NCBI GenBank assembly: GCA_964244955.1 | Contig: CAXTKQ010000005.1 | Coordinates: 1 to 64,000 of the forward strand | DNA: 64,000 bases | Reading direction: 5' to 3' | From: Mucilaginibacter_A sp964244955 | Lineage (GTDB): Bacteria > Bacteroidota > Bacteroidia > Sphingobacteriales > Sphingobacteriaceae | Part shown: positions 36,262 to 45,930 of the stretch, in pieces | Numbering within the stretch: position 1 is the first letter of the stretch | Layout: each line of letters starts with the position of its first letter | Notes under the pieces: model-generated | Database searches by the model: none | Told to the model about the DNA's origin: nothing | What the model saw: only the letters and a program-made list of their open reading frames with translations | Translations under genes and position numbers: made by a program

Positions 36262-37332
36262 TTAATCAGACTTCAATAAAGAAAGACGAACTTTTAAATG
36301 GAAAACCAAAAAGTTAAATAAACGGCTCCATAGATACCGTTGTTTTTCTAAAACAACCCCCAATATAACTGAAACAATAAGTATTAATAAAGATGGTTTC
36401 CATAATTGGCTTATTTCATAAACTGTATTTTTAAAAATCGCATCATATAAAATTAGTAAAGGATTGTGCAGTACATACAATGGAAATGTAAGGTCTGCAG
36501 CCGCTCTAATTAGGCTTACCCACTTCGACTGTTGTTTATGCTTATATTCAAGAGGCAAAATCCAAAGTGCAAAACCAATAAAAAATGCTGTTATCCAATC
36601 TGTAAAAAATTGACTTGCAAATACCAACGGAGGTTTCCCCATTTTATAAGGCAGCGGAGATATGTAACCAACAAATAAAATTGCGAGAAAAAAGCATAAA
36701 AAAACAATTAGATTAGATTTAGACTTTGTGTAATTTGGTTTAGGTAATTTGTAAGCAATATATCCTACCAGCCAACAGGGCATCATTAAAAGTATCTTTG
36801 GACCTGCTAATAGACAAGATAATACTGGTAAAATAAGAGATTTTACATTGAAAGATTTGCGCCAGTAAAACCAGAATCCGAAAATTACATAATACCAAAA
36901 CTCATAGCTTAATGACCACAAAGGTGAATTCATTGGCGGTGCTGAAGAAAAAAACCAAATTTCGTTAAGAAAAAGCCCAGACATTAAGTACCTAGGCCAG
37001 GAGGTACCCCTTGTGAAAGTAGAGAATAATGTCGAGTCATTGACTTTTACCAAATATTCACAAACAGCGGTAATAAGTAAAGCCGGCAGAACAATTGAAT
37101 ATAAACGGCTAAAACGTGCTTGCATATACTGAAAGCCACCACGATTGTTTCGCTCTGTAGTATATGAAATAACAAAACCGGATAAAACGAAGAAAACAAT
37201 AACTGCTGTATGAGCTGCTTTATCAAGCCCATTGTCAACTGTTTGTAGAATAAACCAATGGGCGTATATATGGTAAATTAATACAGTTAAAGCAGCTAAT
37301 ATTCTTAAACTGTCAAGCACTATGCTAGACAT
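36262..37332 (-). CDS. Acyltransferase family 3 membrane protein
   Basis: A ~356-residue polytopic protein with about ten hydrophobic segments and the N-terminal LRILAALTVLIYHIY block plus FFVLSGFVISYTTERN, hallmarks of PF01757 O-acyltransferases that acetylate sugars across the membrane. I start it at the ATG at 37332; an in-frame TTG at 37359 would add nine residues. It lies between the Wzt copy and an acetyltransferase and probably decorates the glycan. The acyl group and position are unknown. It looks richer in A+T than its neighbours. Confidence 0.83.
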   Translation of the reverse strand: MSSIVLDSLRILAALTVLIYHIYAHWFILQTVDNGLDKAAHTAVIVFFVLSGFVISYTTERNNRGGFQYMQARFSRLYSIVLPALLITAVCEYLVKVNDSTLFSTFTRGTSWPRYLMSGLFLNEIWFFSSAPPMNSPLWSLSYEFWYYVIFGFWFYWRKSFNVKSLILPVLSCLLAGPKILLMMPCWLVGYIAYKLPKPNYTKSKSNLIVFLCFFLAILFVGYISPLPYKMGKPPLVFASQFFTDWITAFFIGFALWILPLEYKHKQQSKWVSLIRAAADLTFPLYVLHNPLLILYDAIFKNTVYEISQLWKPSLLILIVSVILGVVLEKQRYLWSRLFNFLVFHLKVRLSLLKSD

Positions 37333-37719
37333 ACCTGAAATAATACGTGGTTGGCTCAAAACTATTTATTATAAAATTTAATTTTTTTTTCGCTATGTAC
37401 TAAAATAAAATTCTGATTCCTTATCGACACTAATCGTGCTTTTTAAAACATAGATAGCAAAAAGACATTTTTGTCGAAATACTATACTAGTTAGTTAAGG
37501 TATATTCCTAAAAAGCCGTTTAAATTCAATTTAGAAATATAGTATAAAATAAATTATTGCTGCTGGCTATAGCTAACGACAATTAAAAACTTGTTCAAAA
37601 ACCATTTTTTAAACATATATTAAAAATGGTAATTGTACCAATTTGCCTTGACTGGTATGCTTTAGATAATTTTTTCAACTTGTATAGCTATTAAGTGTGT
37701 ACAATATTAATAAGTTTTG
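37333..37719. other. AT-rich intergenic region without a gene
   Basis: I see no gene and no copy of the dispersed element here. It contains the weak hairpin at 37601-37630 and the likely 5' leader of the acyltransferase. A promoter for that gene was not recognised. Confidence 0.6.
37596..37630 (-). terminator. Weak terminator-like hairpin after an acetyltransferase gene
   Basis: ACCATTTTT (37601-37609) and AAAAATGGT (37622-37630) are 9-bp inverted arms. On the minus strand the stem is followed by TTTTTG, placed ~90 bases after the end of the 37720-38292 gene. The stem is AT-rich, so efficiency is doubtful. Confidence 0.35.
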
Positions 37720-38292
37720 CTACTTCCTCTCACCAATCTTTTTTGCAGGCACACCACCCCAAATTTCATAACCAGGAATTGATTTGGTAACAACTGCGCC
37801 AGCAGCTACAATTGCGCCATCACCAATTGCAACGCCTTTTAAAACAATTACATTACAACCTAACCATACATCATTGCCAATTGTAATTTTGTTTCTTGTG
37901 CCTATTTGTTCACGCATTAATTTATTTGTATTGATGCCATGATCGTGATCAATAAACTTACATCCTGAAGCAATTAACACATCATTTCCAATGGTAATAC
38001 CTTCATTGATATTAAACTCACAATTATTACCGATAAAAGAAGTATTGCCAATAATAATTGTTGGGCCAGACATCCACGGGCCATCGTATTTAAAATTAAT
38101 ATTGGGCTCAAAAATACAATTAATGCCTATTGCCACTTGGTGAGGCCAACTAATACGTAATTTAGTAAGATAAACTCCCTTACCAATTTTCATACCTAAA
38201 AATCTAAGCCACCAAACCCTAATACTATTTCTCAGTGAATGGAAAGTTTTAAATCTTATAGCAAAGCCAAGTCTGTGTATAAATCTACCCAA
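37720..38292 (-). CDS. Hexapeptide-repeat O-acetyltransferase
   Basis: The 190-residue left-handed beta-helix protein has the repeats IGINCIFEPNINF, IGNTSFIGNNCEF, IGNDVLIASGCKFIDHDHGI, IGNDVWLGCNVIVLKGVAIGDGAIVAAGAVV. The HDHG motif holds the catalytic His. Such enzymes (WbbJ/LacA-like) acetylate sugar hydroxyls with acetyl-CoA. It has no N-terminal SAT domain. A near 12-mer (38034-38045) encodes N-T-S-F-I-G. Its position between glycosyltransferases and acyltransferases suggests glycan modification. Confidence 0.88.
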   Translation of the reverse strand: MGRFIHRLGFAIRFKTFHSLRNSIRVWWLRFLGMKIGKGVYLTKLRISWPHQVAIGINCIFEPNINFKYDGPWMSGPTIIIGNTSFIGNNCEFNINEGITIGNDVLIASGCKFIDHDHGINTNKLMREQIGTRNKITIGNDVWLGCNVIVLKGVAIGDGAIVAAGAVVTKSIPGYEIWGGVPAKKIGERK

Positions 38293-38356
38293 GATTATAT
38301 ATAATCTATTGCACTAATATGAAATAGTGTAATGAAACTTTATGTTGAAACAAGTA

Positions 38357-38881
38357 TTAGTGAAACCACCTAATATATGATGCCGAATAATCAATGTCTG
38401 TACGTCTGTTGCCTTTTAATTGTGCAGGAATACCAACATAAATACCATAAGCAACCGTAGATTTTGTTAGTAAAGACTTTGCACCAAGTACAGAGCCTTC
38501 TTCCATAATAATGCCAGGTAAAATCATAGCATCAGAGCCAATAAAAACAAAATCTTTAATAATAATTTCCTTTTGCCGACCATCACAACTTTGGGTATGA
38601 ATGTCATGATCAGCGGTAATTAAATCAACATCCGGTGAAACTGAAACATTGTTTCCAATAACAATTCCAGCCCGATTATCGATTCGGCAATATTGATTTA
38701 ATGTACTGTTTATACCCATTGTAAATGCAGTTACACCTGTAAAATGACAACCTAAATGAATAGAACTACCTTTGCCAATTTTAAACTTCATAATTTGTTT
38801 GTAATAAAACAACCTGATAAAGTGAAAAGGGACATAAGCTATAAAAAAATTGCAAATAAACAGCTTAAAGTCGTGCAGCAT
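38357..38881 (-). CDS. Hexapeptide-repeat O-acetyltransferase
   Basis: I start it at the ATG at 38881, which overlaps the upstream GT2 stop (TAATG) by one base; a longer in-frame start at 38917 would overlap by 37 bases. The 174-residue protein has IGKGSSIHLGCHF, IGNNVSVSPDVDLITADHDIHTQ (catalytic His in DHD), and IGSDAMILPGIIMEEGSVLGAKSLL repeats. A hydrophobic stretch (~residues 5-22) may anchor it to the membrane. Probably a sugar acetyltransferase of the same pathway. Confidence 0.85.
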   Translation of the reverse strand: MLHDFKLFICNFFIAYVPFHFIRLFYYKQIMKFKIGKGSSIHLGCHFTGVTAFTMGINSTLNQYCRIDNRAGIVIGNNVSVSPDVDLITADHDIHTQSCDGRQKEIIIKDFVFIGSDAMILPGIIMEEGSVLGAKSLLTKSTVAYGIYVGIPAQLKGNRRTDIDYSASYIRWFH

Positions 38882-39753
38882 TATATTATTCCTTGAATTA
38901 TTCTTCCTATATACCAAAAGAAGACTTTTATTTCAAATGTATTTCCTCTTTTATATAAATTACAAAATGTAATCAAATTCCTTGTTAATATTTTAGGATA
39001 ACTGTAACCGCCAATTTTTTTAAAGCTTTTATTGTGATAGTGTAGAAAGACTTTTAGAAAGCTTTTTAGTTCGGCATTTGGATTTGAAGAATTGTTAGTT
39101 TCATGTTTTCTATAATAGCCCCAGATTTTAGTGTCGTCGTAATACACTTTTGCATTAGCTAAAAAGCATCTGTACCATAACTCATAATCACATATTTGGG
39201 TATTTAAAAACATTTTGCCATTTGGTAATTTTACTTTTTCGAGCAAAGAGTTTTTAACTAAGCTGAAGTTCCAATGGAATGAAGATTTAAAATATAAGTT
39301 TTCAAATAAATCTTTAACAACTCCTCCGTTTAAATTATTATGATCTGGGTAAAGTAGGGTTTTACCAGTTTCGGAAAATAATATTTCGAATTTTCCAGTA
39401 ACAATATCTAATGTGGGGTCTGAATTAAATTGTTCTAAAAATTTGGTTATTAAATCCGGATTAAGTAAATCATCTGCATTAAAAATAATTACATAATCAC
39501 CCTTCACTTTGTCATAGGCAGCACTCCAGTTATCCCCAATACCTAAATTCTCTTCATTTCTAAACAACTTAACTTTAGTGTTGGTTGAATATAGTTTATT
39601 TATCAACTCCCAAGTGCCATCCTTTGAATGGTCATCCTGCACAATAATTTCTAAATTAGTGTAGGTTTGGTTTAAACAACTGTTAATTGTTTCTTCAATA
39701 TATTTTGCTGCATTATATGCAGGGATAATAATGCTAATAAGCGGGTTTTCCAA
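38881..39753 (-). CDS. GT2-family glycosyltransferase
   Basis: The 290-residue GT-A protein has LISIIIPAYNAAKYIEETINS, VQDDHSKDG and FNADDLL (A-D-D metal site). The C-terminal ~80 residues are basic and hydrophobic. It overlaps the upstream GT2 by 20 bases, and its stop overlaps the acetyltransferase start, so the three form a coupled set. Sugar unknown. Confidence 0.87.
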   Translation of the reverse strand: MENPLISIIIPAYNAAKYIEETINSCLNQTYTNLEIIVQDDHSKDGTWELINKLYSTNTKVKLFRNEENLGIGDNWSAAYDKVKGDYVIIFNADDLLNPDLITKFLEQFNSDPTLDIVTGKFEILFSETGKTLLYPDHNNLNGGVVKDLFENLYFKSSFHWNFSLVKNSLLEKVKLPNGKMFLNTQICDYELWYRCFLANAKVYYDDTKIWGYYRKHETNNSSNPNAELKSFLKVFLHYHNKSFKKIGGYSYPKILTRNLITFCNLYKRGNTFEIKVFFWYIGRIIQGII

Positions 39754-40744
39754 GTGCTGTTTTGGTTTTTTGAATTAGCTTTTTTACTAATGGAATTTGT
39801 TTAACGGCATCTAAAAAATGTCTTGTTTTTTTGGCTTTACTCAGGCCGGTTAACTTTGACAAGTTGTACACAAACTTATCTTCTAATGGAAATTCGCGCC
39901 CTGGGTTATACATTTCTGATTTGCAAACTTCCACCAAATCCGGATATTCATTCAAACACCAGTAGGAGAGCAAGTAAAAATATTGATCCACAGATTCATT
40001 CCCCCGATCCTCGGCTAAAGCATGTACTATTTTTTTGTAGGATTGGATAGATTTAATCCAGGATAGCATTGCTTTCCGGTCATTTTTACTAGATAAACTT
40101 GCTGCATTGAAAGATCGGTAATAAGTAACCGACCTACGGTCAATCACTACGCCTGCCGACGCTGCTATTACCCGGTAAAAGTATTCGCCATCATCATTTA
40201 AGGTTAATTCTTCATCCCACGGACCGGCTAATTCAATTAACTTTCTTGACACCAACCATGTATTTGGGATCATCATTGGCCTGTTAACCAACCAGGATAC
40301 TTTATCAAAGCATTGTACTTCTTGTTGTGTTTTTGGTGCAATTTCACCATATAAATTATCAAGACTTTTTACAAACCGCTGCCAAGTTCCGCCAATTAAG
40401 TACAAGTCTGAATAATCTTTTAAAGTATTAAGTTGATGTTCGATTTTTTGTGGATGAAGAAAATCATCTGCATCTAAAAATTGTAGATAATCACCTTTTG
40501 CTAAAGCAATCCCGTAATTTCTTGCTGCACTTGCACCTTTATTTATTTGTTTTACAACAGTAACTTGTGGGCTTTCATATTGTTTAGCAATCTGATAGGA
40601 GCTATCTTTAGAACCATCATCTATAATAATAACTTCAATATTTTTATAAGCTTGTTGTAAAGTAGATTCTACAGTCTCTGCAAGAAAAGATGCAGCGTTA
40701 TATGCCGGTATAATAATGGAAACTAAAGGATTGTTTATAACCAT
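39734..40744 (-). CDS. GT2-family glycosyltransferase
   Basis: The 336-residue GT-A protein has VSIIIPAYNAASFLAETVES, IIDDGSKD and FLDADDFL (D-A-D-D). GPWDEELTLNDDGEYFYR is the acceptor-side E-D-x-x-Y-like motif. It begins a coupled pair with the gene at 38881-39753. No membrane helix; probably peripheral. Typical of capsule/O-antigen GT2 enzymes. Confidence 0.88.
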   Translation of the reverse strand: MVINNPLVSIIIPAYNAASFLAETVESTLQQAYKNIEVIIIDDGSKDSSYQIAKQYESPQVTVVKQINKGASAARNYGIALAKGDYLQFLDADDFLHPQKIEHQLNTLKDYSDLYLIGGTWQRFVKSLDNLYGEIAPKTQQEVQCFDKVSWLVNRPMMIPNTWLVSRKLIELAGPWDEELTLNDDGEYFYRVIAASAGVVIDRRSVTYYRSFNAASLSSKNDRKAMLSWIKSIQSYKKIVHALAEDRGNESVDQYFYLLSYWCLNEYPDLVEVCKSEMYNPGREFPLEDKFVYNLSKLTGLSKAKKTRHFLDAVKQIPLVKKLIQKTKTALGKPAY

Positions 40745-40774
40745 TTTTTAAATTTTAGAATTAATAAAATAGTT

Positions 40775-41725
40775 TTAAACCCGCTTCCAAGATTTGTAAA
40801 ATTTTTCAATTATATAAAAGGGCTGTTCAGAATATAAAGAAAATTTTATAAGTTTCTTAATTCCCAAATACTTATTGCCAAAATGAAGATGATACTGGTA
40901 CTCATCTTTCAACAACAACAGGTGATGCTGTTTTAAAATTTTGTTGATAAAAGCAGGACTTACTTTAAGCTTATTATGCCTATTCAATTCTTTAGTAACT
41001 GAAACAATATGTTTTCTGGCTTGAATACGAGCATTTAACATTTTAACGTAAACTTTAGACATATTAGATTCGTGATCCCTGCAAAGTAATTGTGTTCCAA
41101 TCCTATCATCACTGTAAAATCCCTTGCCAATTAATGCCGCCCTTGACCAATAATTCCAGTCCTCTAATCCATACAAAGTTTCATTAAAGTTACCAACCTG
41201 TTCATATAAATTTCTTCTAAATATCACACAACCAGGTAAAAAAAAAGTATCATCTACCAAAGCACTGATAATGATTTCATTTTTGCCAGATGGTTGTACA
41301 TTGTTTGTTAGTGTAAAAGAAGTATATGTTCTTTCCATAGCATCACTTTGGAAAAGCATCATTTTACTGTAGACTAAATCAATTTCAGGATGGGTTTCCA
41401 GCAAAACAACTTGTAACGACAATTTTTCCGGCTCTATCAAATCATCAGCATCTAATAACTGAATATACTTCCCTTTTGCTTGCAGTAGTGCCGCATTTCT
41501 TGCACCAGGTAAACCAGTATTTTGTTGGTAAATGTATTTAAACCTTTTATCTAAGCTTGCATATTGCAAGGCAACATCTTCAGTATTGTCTTTTGAACCA
41601 TCATTAATAATAATACACTCCCAATTATTGTAAGATTGGGCAAGTAAACTGTCTAAGGTTTCAGCAAGAAACCTTCCATAATTGTAACAAGGTGTTATGA
41701 TAGATACTAATGGCGTTGTTTCCAT
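40775..41725 (-). CDS. GT2-family glycosyltransferase
   Basis: The 316-residue GT-A protein has VSIITPCYNYGRFLAETLDS, IINDGSKD and LLDADDLI, followed by GLEDWNYWSR as the acceptor-side motif. Basic C-terminal tail. A near 12-mer (41314-41325) encodes Y-T-S-F-T. It stands 30 bases from the next gene and 60 from the previous one. Sugar unknown. Confidence 0.88.
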   Translation of the reverse strand: METTPLVSIITPCYNYGRFLAETLDSLLAQSYNNWECIIINDGSKDNTEDVALQYASLDKRFKYIYQQNTGLPGARNAALLQAKGKYIQLLDADDLIEPEKLSLQVVLLETHPEIDLVYSKMMLFQSDAMERTYTSFTLTNNVQPSGKNEIIISALVDDTFFLPGCVIFRRNLYEQVGNFNETLYGLEDWNYWSRAALIGKGFYSDDRIGTQLLCRDHESNMSKVYVKMLNARIQARKHIVSVTKELNRHNKLKVSPAFINKILKQHHLLLLKDEYQYHLHFGNKYLGIKKLIKFSLYSEQPFYIIEKFYKSWKRV

Positions 41726-41785
41726 TTATTGAGAAATAATTGTATTAACAGAACTAATTAGTTTAATTGAACTGTTTGCAATAAA

Positions 41786-42748
41786 CTAATTATGTTGCTT
41801 AAAAAACTTGTTTTTTAGAGTACCTGTAAATAGCTGAAAACTGTAAATTAGGTTAGAGTTTAAAAGCCTTAAATGTCCTTTTAATAATAATTTTATATTT
41901 CTATTCAACTTGGAATTAATATAAAAAAAATACCTATATTCAGTTACAGCTTGTCTATTCCTTTTTGTTCTGGTTTCTTTTGATATTAATTTATTGTTAA
42001 GGAGTAGTTTACTATAACTTAACACGCCTTCTAACGGTCGCAAACCATTTACAAAAGATTCTTTACTGGTATTAACAGCATGTTCCCTAAAATAATTTAA
42101 AGGTTTAGCAACATAGGCAACATCAGATACCAACAATACTTTCATATATAAATACATATCACCGGCATACCTAAAACTTTCATCAGCCAATCCTGCATTA
42201 AACAAGGCTTCTTTTTTAAACATGGCCGAACTTGCATTATCTATAATGTTATGATAGATCAGATAATCATTTACTTCTTTTATGCCCGAATTTTCATAGT
42301 CGTTATCCCACCGGTTTGTTGCAAACCTTTCATTTTTCCAAATATGAGTACATTGCAACTTCTCGTTTTTCTCATTTAAGTAATAAGAATCACAATAAAC
42401 TATACCTAATTTGGGGTTTTCATCAAATTTTTCAACGAGATCTTCTAAAAAAAACTCCGAGGCATCATCATCGCTTTCGGCCAGCCAGATTAATTCGCCT
42501 ACTGACAGTGTAATACCTTTGTTCCATTGTTTAAATGTGGTTCCGCTATTAAATTCGTTATATACAATTTTAGAAACTTTGGTATGGTTGCGGTATTGTT
42601 CAATTACGTCTTTGCTGTTGTCTGTTGATTTGTCATCTAAAATAATCAACTCAAAATCCTGATAAGTTTGGTTTAAAACCGACTCAATCCGCTGTTTTAA
42701 GTAACGTTCGTGATTGTAATTTGGAATGATGACAGATACCTTAGGCAT
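41786..42748 (-). CDS. GT2-family glycosyltransferase (paralogue of 28270-29274)
   Basis: The 320-residue protein has SVIIPNYNHERYLKQRIES, LDDKSTD and LAESDDDAS. Its N-terminal 110 residues closely match the protein at 28270-29274, and the DNA of the first ~40 bases of both genes is almost the same, so one is a recent copy of the other. It starts 8 bases inside the upstream gene. A loose match to the 12-mer (TTACTTCTTTTA) is at 42271-42282. Confidence 0.88.
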   Translation of the reverse strand: MPKVSVIIPNYNHERYLKQRIESVLNQTYQDFELIILDDKSTDNSKDVIEQYRNHTKVSKIVYNEFNSGTTFKQWNKGITLSVGELIWLAESDDDASEFFLEDLVEKFDENPKLGIVYCDSYYLNEKNEKLQCTHIWKNERFATNRWDNDYENSGIKEVNDYLIYHNIIDNASSAMFKKEALFNAGLADESFRYAGDMYLYMKVLLVSDVAYVAKPLNYFREHAVNTSKESFVNGLRPLEGVLSYSKLLLNNKLISKETRTKRNRQAVTEYRYFFYINSKLNRNIKLLLKGHLRLLNSNLIYSFQLFTGTLKNKFFKQHN

Positions 42749-43625
42749 TGGTTGCAGGCGTTGAATTTTTTTTCAGGATATAAATACAAATCATTTTAAA
42801 AGCTTCCAACGCTTCTTTTAGGGAAAAAAATTTGAAAAAGCCGAAGCCGAAATACAGTTTTAAAACCTGGATGATGCTGTTTTTATAAGCTATCATTTTT
42901 GATAGTGTCCAAATTTTCTGCCGCCACTCAATATCCAATTGCATGTTTTTGCTAAGTTTGCCAGCCGGTAAATATCTCGACCATTTTTCAGACAATTTAA
43001 TCGTTTCCTTTATCCAATTAGAATCCATGCCGCCTGGGGAAAAATGTTCTATCAAAACCTGGTTAGTTACAAATACTTTATAGTTTCTGTTAATGCTTAA
43101 CGAAAAGTCAAGATCGTAACAATGGAAATCGGTAAAAGTATTTTCATCAAATTGGTGCTGTTGCCATATGCTTTTTTTAGTAAATAAAAATACACCATCT
43201 ACACAAACTACTTGTTCAAAATCTTTCTGGGTTTGATTGCAATATTCCGGCTCGCGGTTGCCTTTGTGATGCTGTATAATTTGCAAACGGTCTGTTTCTG
43301 TTGATACATTTCCCCAGCCGCCGGGGGCTAAGCTTTTATAAGTTGTTCCGGCTACGCCAATTAATCCAGTTGTTGGATCCAAATTAAATTGGTTGATCAA
43401 CGGATTGGCCCAATCTTGTGTTTTAAATTCAATGTCTTCATGCAAAAAACATAAGTATGGATATTTTGCTTTTTCCGCCCCAATGTTGTAAGCTTTACAA
43501 ATACCCATTGCCCTTTTGTTTTCTACTGCAATTATTTCAAATGGTACTCCAATCGTTTGTGCTATATTTTGCTTTACCGCTTCTAAATATTGAGGTTGGT
43601 ATGTTGAAATAATTATCGAAATCAT
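42741..43625 (-). CDS. GT2-like glycosyltransferase (PF13712 type)
   Basis: The 294-residue protein begins ISIIISTYQPQYLEAVKQNIAQTIGVPFEIIAVEN and has FLHEDIEF in place of D-x-D, followed by LIGVAGTTYKSLAPGGWGN. This matches the small GT2-related family in which H-E-D replaces the usual acidic motif. The ATG at 43625 gives a normal length. It overlaps the next GT2 by 8 bases. A TAAAAACAG variant at 42874-42885 and a near 12-mer at 42809-42820 fall within it. Confidence 0.82.
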   Translation of the reverse strand: MISIIISTYQPQYLEAVKQNIAQTIGVPFEIIAVENKRAMGICKAYNIGAEKAKYPYLCFLHEDIEFKTQDWANPLINQFNLDPTTGLIGVAGTTYKSLAPGGWGNVSTETDRLQIIQHHKGNREPEYCNQTQKDFEQVVCVDGVFLFTKKSIWQQHQFDENTFTDFHCYDLDFSLSINRNYKVFVTNQVLIEHFSPGGMDSNWIKETIKLSEKWSRYLPAGKLSKNMQLDIEWRQKIWTLSKMIAYKNSIIQVLKLYFGFGFFKFFSLKEALEAFKMICIYILKKNSTPATNA

Positions 43626-43653
43626 ATTTTGTATCTATCAACAATAGTTGTTA

Positions 43654-44469
43654 TTATAACTTAAAATATTTATTGTAAATAAATTTAAAAAATGATCTAA
43701 ACGGTCTATTTTGATCTTCTTGATATAGTTTAGATACCGCAGTTAACTCAATTAACGATTTATTAAGCAAATCGTAATGCTTTTCATAAATGTATTTTAA
43801 TCTATGTTGATCTTTCTCTTGGTCAACAACAGTTGTTAATGAGCCCTCTGTAATTCTGTAGTAAAAGAGTTCTTCGTTTATATGAAACAAACCCCATCCA
43901 GCTTTTGAGATTTTAATCCAAAGTTCCCAATCTTCATGTCCAATTAAATTTTCATCAAATCCCCCAACATTTATAAAGCAACTTTTTCTAACAATACTAC
44001 ACATATCAATATAATTGCCTGTAAGTAAGTTATGAATGTTAAAAGGTTGCGGGTAGAAAAAGCGGATTTCATTTAAATTGTCTCCAACGAATATGGGGTT
44101 TGCGTAAACAACTCCAATATTGTCATTTGTATTCAAAATTTTAACAGCCTTCTCCAAATAATTTTCTTTTATTGTATTATCACTATCTAAAAAAAAAAGG
44201 TATTTTCCATTAGCAGTTTTAACTCCTGCATTACGAGCAGAAGAAGGACCTTTATTTTCTTGATGGATGATGTGGTATGCTTTCCTTTCTAAATCCTTTA
44301 GTAAAATGACCGTTTCGTTATCATTAGATCCATCATTTATAATTATAATTTCATAAGAATAAGAACCTCTATATGCTTCAACACTATTTAAGGCTTCTAA
44401 CAAATATTTCCCACTGTTATAACATGGTATAATAACTGATACATCTATCTCATTTTTTTTTTCTGCCAA
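43654..44469 (-). CDS. GT2-family glycosyltransferase
   Basis: The 271-residue protein has VSVIIPCYNSGKYLLEALNS, IINDGSND and FLDSDNTI (D-S-D). The acceptor-side motif is GHEDWELWIK. It overlaps the upstream gene by 20 bases. It marks the left end of a stretch (to ~46400) that is clearly richer in A+T than the rest of the locus, with many AAT/ATA codons, which suggests recent acquisition. Confidence 0.86.
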   Translation of the reverse strand: MAEKKNEIDVSVIIPCYNSGKYLLEALNSVEAYRGSYSYEIIIINDGSNDNETVILLKDLERKAYHIIHQENKGPSSARNAGVKTANGKYLFFLDSDNTIKENYLEKAVKILNTNDNIGVVYANPIFVGDNLNEIRFFYPQPFNIHNLLTGNYIDMCSIVRKSCFINVGGFDENLIGHEDWELWIKISKAGWGLFHINEELFYYRITEGSLTTVVDQEKDQHRLKYIYEKHYDLLNKSLIELTAVSKLYQEDQNRPFRSFFKFIYNKYFKL

Positions 44470-45247
44470 AACTTAACAATGATTTAAATTTAAAGTATAA
44501 CTTATAATATCTGGATGATTTTAACTGAATGTATTTGTGTTTATAATCTAATAAATCCAATATTTCAGGATACAATCTTGGGAAAACACTTTCTAAAACT
44601 TGTTTTTTTTCTGATAATAATAATTTAGAGTTTTCTGGTCTAGCACTAATTCCAGAGAAATCAAATATTCCAATTGTTGTGTCTATATACTTGTAAGAGT
44701 AATTGTATTTAAAGAGTGCCAATATAAACCATTTCCAATCAGAAATAATTTTAAGAGATTCATCATATATACTCAACTCATTCTCGAAAGCACTCTTAAG
44801 AATGAAAACTCCTCCAGAGTGTGGTAAACTATCATTTAGAAAATAGCTGAAAAATAGTCTGCTCGGATAAGCCTTTAACCAAGTTTTATTGTTATCATTA
44901 ATTAATAAATTTCCATAGATGATATCTTCATTGTTTAAATTAGGAATAACGATATCTAACACATTATCATCGTGCAATAAATCTCCACTGTTAAGAAAAA
45001 ACATATATTTGCCGTTTGCAACACTAATCCCTTTATTGATTGCATTGTATATACCTGTATCCTTTTCGCTGATCCAATAATTTAGTAAATATTCATATTT
45101 TTTTATTATATTTAAGCTACCATCAGTCGAACCTCCATCAATAACTATATATTCATAATTTTTGTAAGATTGATTTTCAACACTTTTAAAAGTTTGTTCT
45201 AAACCAGAATGATTGTTATAATTTATTGTAATAATAGAAAGTTGCAT
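44450..45247 (-). CDS. GT2-family glycosyltransferase, WcaE-like
   Basis: The 265-residue protein has LSIITINYNNHSGLEQTFKS, VIDGGSTDGS, WISEKDTGIYNAINKG and FLNSGDLL. The SEKD-GIYNAINKG block and N-S-G-D are the signature of WcaE-type transferases in colanic-acid-like loci. AT-rich codon use like its neighbours. The WcaE name reflects sequence style only; donor sugar is not certain. Confidence 0.85.
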   Translation of the reverse strand: MQLSIITINYNNHSGLEQTFKSVENQSYKNYEYIVIDGGSTDGSLNIIKKYEYLLNYWISEKDTGIYNAINKGISVANGKYMFFLNSGDLLHDDNVLDIVIPNLNNEDIIYGNLLINDNNKTWLKAYPSRLFFSYFLNDSLPHSGGVFILKSAFENELSIYDESLKIISDWKWFILALFKYNYSYKYIDTTIGIFDFSGISARPENSKLLLSEKKQVLESVFPRLYPEILDLLDYKHKYIQLKSSRYYKLYFKFKSLLSFGRKKK

Positions 45248-45273
45248 TATATTGAAAGTAGGTTTATTGGTAT

Positions 45274-45930
45274 TTAAGTAAAACAGTTATACTTATTAAT
45301 AAAACTTTCAACTTCATTAAAGTATTCTTCAACTTCGTGTAGTTTATCTTTATCCCAATTCCACCATTTGATTTTTAGCAATGCTTCTATTTGTTCGGTG
45401 GTAAATCTAAATTTTGCGATTTTTATAGGACATCCAACTGCTATTGCATATGGAGGAATATCTTTTGAAACTACTGCACCTGCACCTATTACTGCACCAT
45501 CACCTATTGTAACTCCATCAAGTATAGAAACATTCATTCCAATAAAAACGTCATTTCCAATAGTGATTTTTTTTATTTCCTCTATTTTATTATATTGTGA
45601 TAACGTAAGACCATTCTGTTTCATTGTAGAATAAAACATTGGTGATGTTGAAAGACTTGTTGTGGGATGAATCCCCCATCCACTTATTAAATTAGGACCA
45701 ATTGAACAAAATTTACCAATGATAGTGTTTGAAATTATAGCAGATTCAGCAATGTAAGTGTAATCACCAATTTCACTATTAACTATTTTATAAGTAGGAT
45801 ACAATTTTACGTGTTTACCTTTATAAGAATTTAAAAAAACAGATTTTAACTTGTTAATTTCATTCCATTCATTACTAACTATATTTAAAATCTTTAGTCT
45901 GAAGAGTGATTTTAACTTACTTATTATCAT
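45274..45930 (-). CDS. CatB-type hexapeptide O-acetyltransferase
   Basis: The 218-residue protein has left-handed beta-helix repeats (IGDYTYIAESAIISNTIIGKFCSIGPNLIS), the HPTTSLSTSPMFYST loop typical of xenobiotic/CatB-related acetyltransferases, and IGNDVFIGMNVSILDGVTIGDGAVIGAGAVV. The catalytic His lies in the loop before TTSLS. In polysaccharide loci such enzymes acetylate amino or hydroxy sugars. Its start codon lies one base from the stop of the second Wzt copy. Confidence 0.86.
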   Translation of the reverse strand: MIISKLKSLFRLKILNIVSNEWNEINKLKSVFLNSYKGKHVKLYPTYKIVNSEIGDYTYIAESAIISNTIIGKFCSIGPNLISGWGIHPTTSLSTSPMFYSTMKQNGLTLSQYNKIEEIKKITIGNDVFIGMNVSILDGVTIGDGAVIGAGAVVSKDIPPYAIAVGCPIKIAKFRFTTEQIEALLKIKWWNWDKDKLHEVEEYFNEVESFINKYNCFT